7,810 bases of DNA from CAKRJP01 sp963589425 (lineage in GTDB: Bacteria; Bacillota; Clostridia; Lachnospirales; Lachnospiraceae). Positions 7,247 to 7,810 of the stretch are shown piece after piece; within the stretch, counting starts at the first letter, position 1, and every line of letters begins with the position of its first letter. The notes under the pieces were generated by a model that did not search any database, had not been told where the DNA came from, and was given only the letters and a program-made list of their open reading frames with translations. The DNA lies in contig CAVAKZ010000070.1 of NCBI GenBank assembly GCA_963589425.1, positions 1 to 7,810 on the forward strand, read 5' to 3'. A program made the translations under genes and the position numbers.

Positions 7247-7810
7247 ATGAAAATAATACATTGCGCAGACATTCATTTAGGGTCCTCCCTTACTGCAAAT
7301 TTTGATGCAAAAAAGGCAAAAGAACGGAATGCAGAACTTTTTGAAAGTTTTGCCGGGATGTTTTCCTATGCACAAGCTAATTCCATAAGTGCCATTATTA
7401 TAGCGGGGGATCTTTTTGATAAGGATCAGGGAATTAAAAATTTAAAAAATCACGTTATAAAATTGATAGAGGGTTATCCGGAGATTTCTGTTTATTATAT
7501 AAAAGGAAACCACGATGGACAGAGTGGTTTTGAGAGAATCCCACAGAATTTACATCTGTTTGGTGAGTCGGAATGGACATCCTATTTGTTGCCGGCAAGT
7601 AAGAAGATAAAAATTACAGGGACAGAGTTAAATAAGAATAACAAAAACTATATTTATGATACCTTAAATCTTCAAAGCCATGATTTTAATATTGTGGTTC
7701 TCCATGGGCAGGAATCCAATACCGATGGGAAAAATGACGCGGAAATTATTAATCTGAATTCCTTGAAGGAGAAAAATATTGATTATCTTTCTCTGGGACA
7801 CATTCACGCT
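7247..7810 (+). CDS. SbcD/Mre11-like DNA repair nuclease, 5' part (runs off the window)
   Basis: The first 188 codons of a metallophosphoesterase of the SbcD/Mre11 group, nucleases that pair with an SbcC/Rad50-like ATPase to process DNA ends and hairpins. The metal-binding motifs appear in order: CADIHLG with D8 and H10, IIAGDLFDKD with D55, KGNHDG with N88-H89-D90, VVLHGQE with H153, and LGHIHA with H185 and H187 at the window edge. These are the full phosphoesterase motif set, so the catalytic domain is intact as far as seen; the capping domain lies outside. The ATG at 7247 has a modest site, CAGGA (7234-7238), eight bases upstream. It begins 20 bases after the jetD stop with no terminator between, so read-through from the Wadjet genes is likely. 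A SbcC-like partner gene may follow. Whether it is true SbcD or the related YhaO type cannot be settled here. Confidence 0.88.
   Translation, partial: MKIIHCADIHLGSSLTANFDAKKAKERNAELFESFAGMFSYAQANSISAIIIAGDLFDKDQGIKNLKNHVIKLIEGYPEISVYYIKGNHDGQSGFERIPQNLHLFGESEWTSYLLPASKKIKITGTELNKNNKNYIYDTLNLQSHDFNIVVLHGQESNTDGKNDAEIINLNSLKEKNIDYLSLGHIHA

Noticed and set aside
6778..7272. Minus-strand open frame of 164 codons opposite the end of jetD
   Set aside because: It is the complement of a strongly supported coding region (TOPRIM motifs in jetD) and lacks its own start signals.

Overview
The window comes from a low-GC Firmicute, most likely a Lachnospiraceae-type clostridium. This rests on A/T-rich third codon positions, strong AGGAG-like ribosome binding sites, extended -10 promoters and the protein families present; no rRNA or other taxonomic marker is in view. 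It holds a housekeeping pair of genes, a damaged defence operon and the start of a DNA-repair gene, with mobile-element debris at the left end.

Left end (1-600): a stretch with no confident gene, a strong bidirectional terminator (191-226), and a minus-strand remnant of an IS3-family transposase. The remnant keeps its own promoter-like sequence and ribosome binding site but has lost internal parts of OrfA and nearly all of OrfB.

Middle left (634-3190): a promoter, an exodeoxyribonuclease III gene (xth) and, 11 bases later, an FGGY-family carbohydrate kinase. A rho-independent terminator ends this two-gene unit.

Right (3197-7810): a new promoter-like element and a plus-strand series that reads as a type II Wadjet (JetABCD) anti-plasmid operon with a large piece missing. 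jetA (kleisin-like) is followed directly by an ORF that matches only the C-terminal third of the SMC-like ATPase JetC: ABC signature, Walker B and D-loop. jetB (the MukE-like subunit) and the N-terminal two thirds of jetC, including Walker A, are absent. jetD, the TOPRIM nuclease subunit, follows and looks complete. The jetA/jetC and jetC/jetD reading frames overlap, so the remaining genes could still be translated in series, but no functional ATPase can be made from this locus. An SbcD/Mre11-like nuclease gene begins 20 bases after jetD and runs off the window.

The most interesting point is the state of the Wadjet locus: three open, overlapping frames survive although the core of the motor is gone. 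This could be a recent deletion, a retained partial system, or an assembly artefact.
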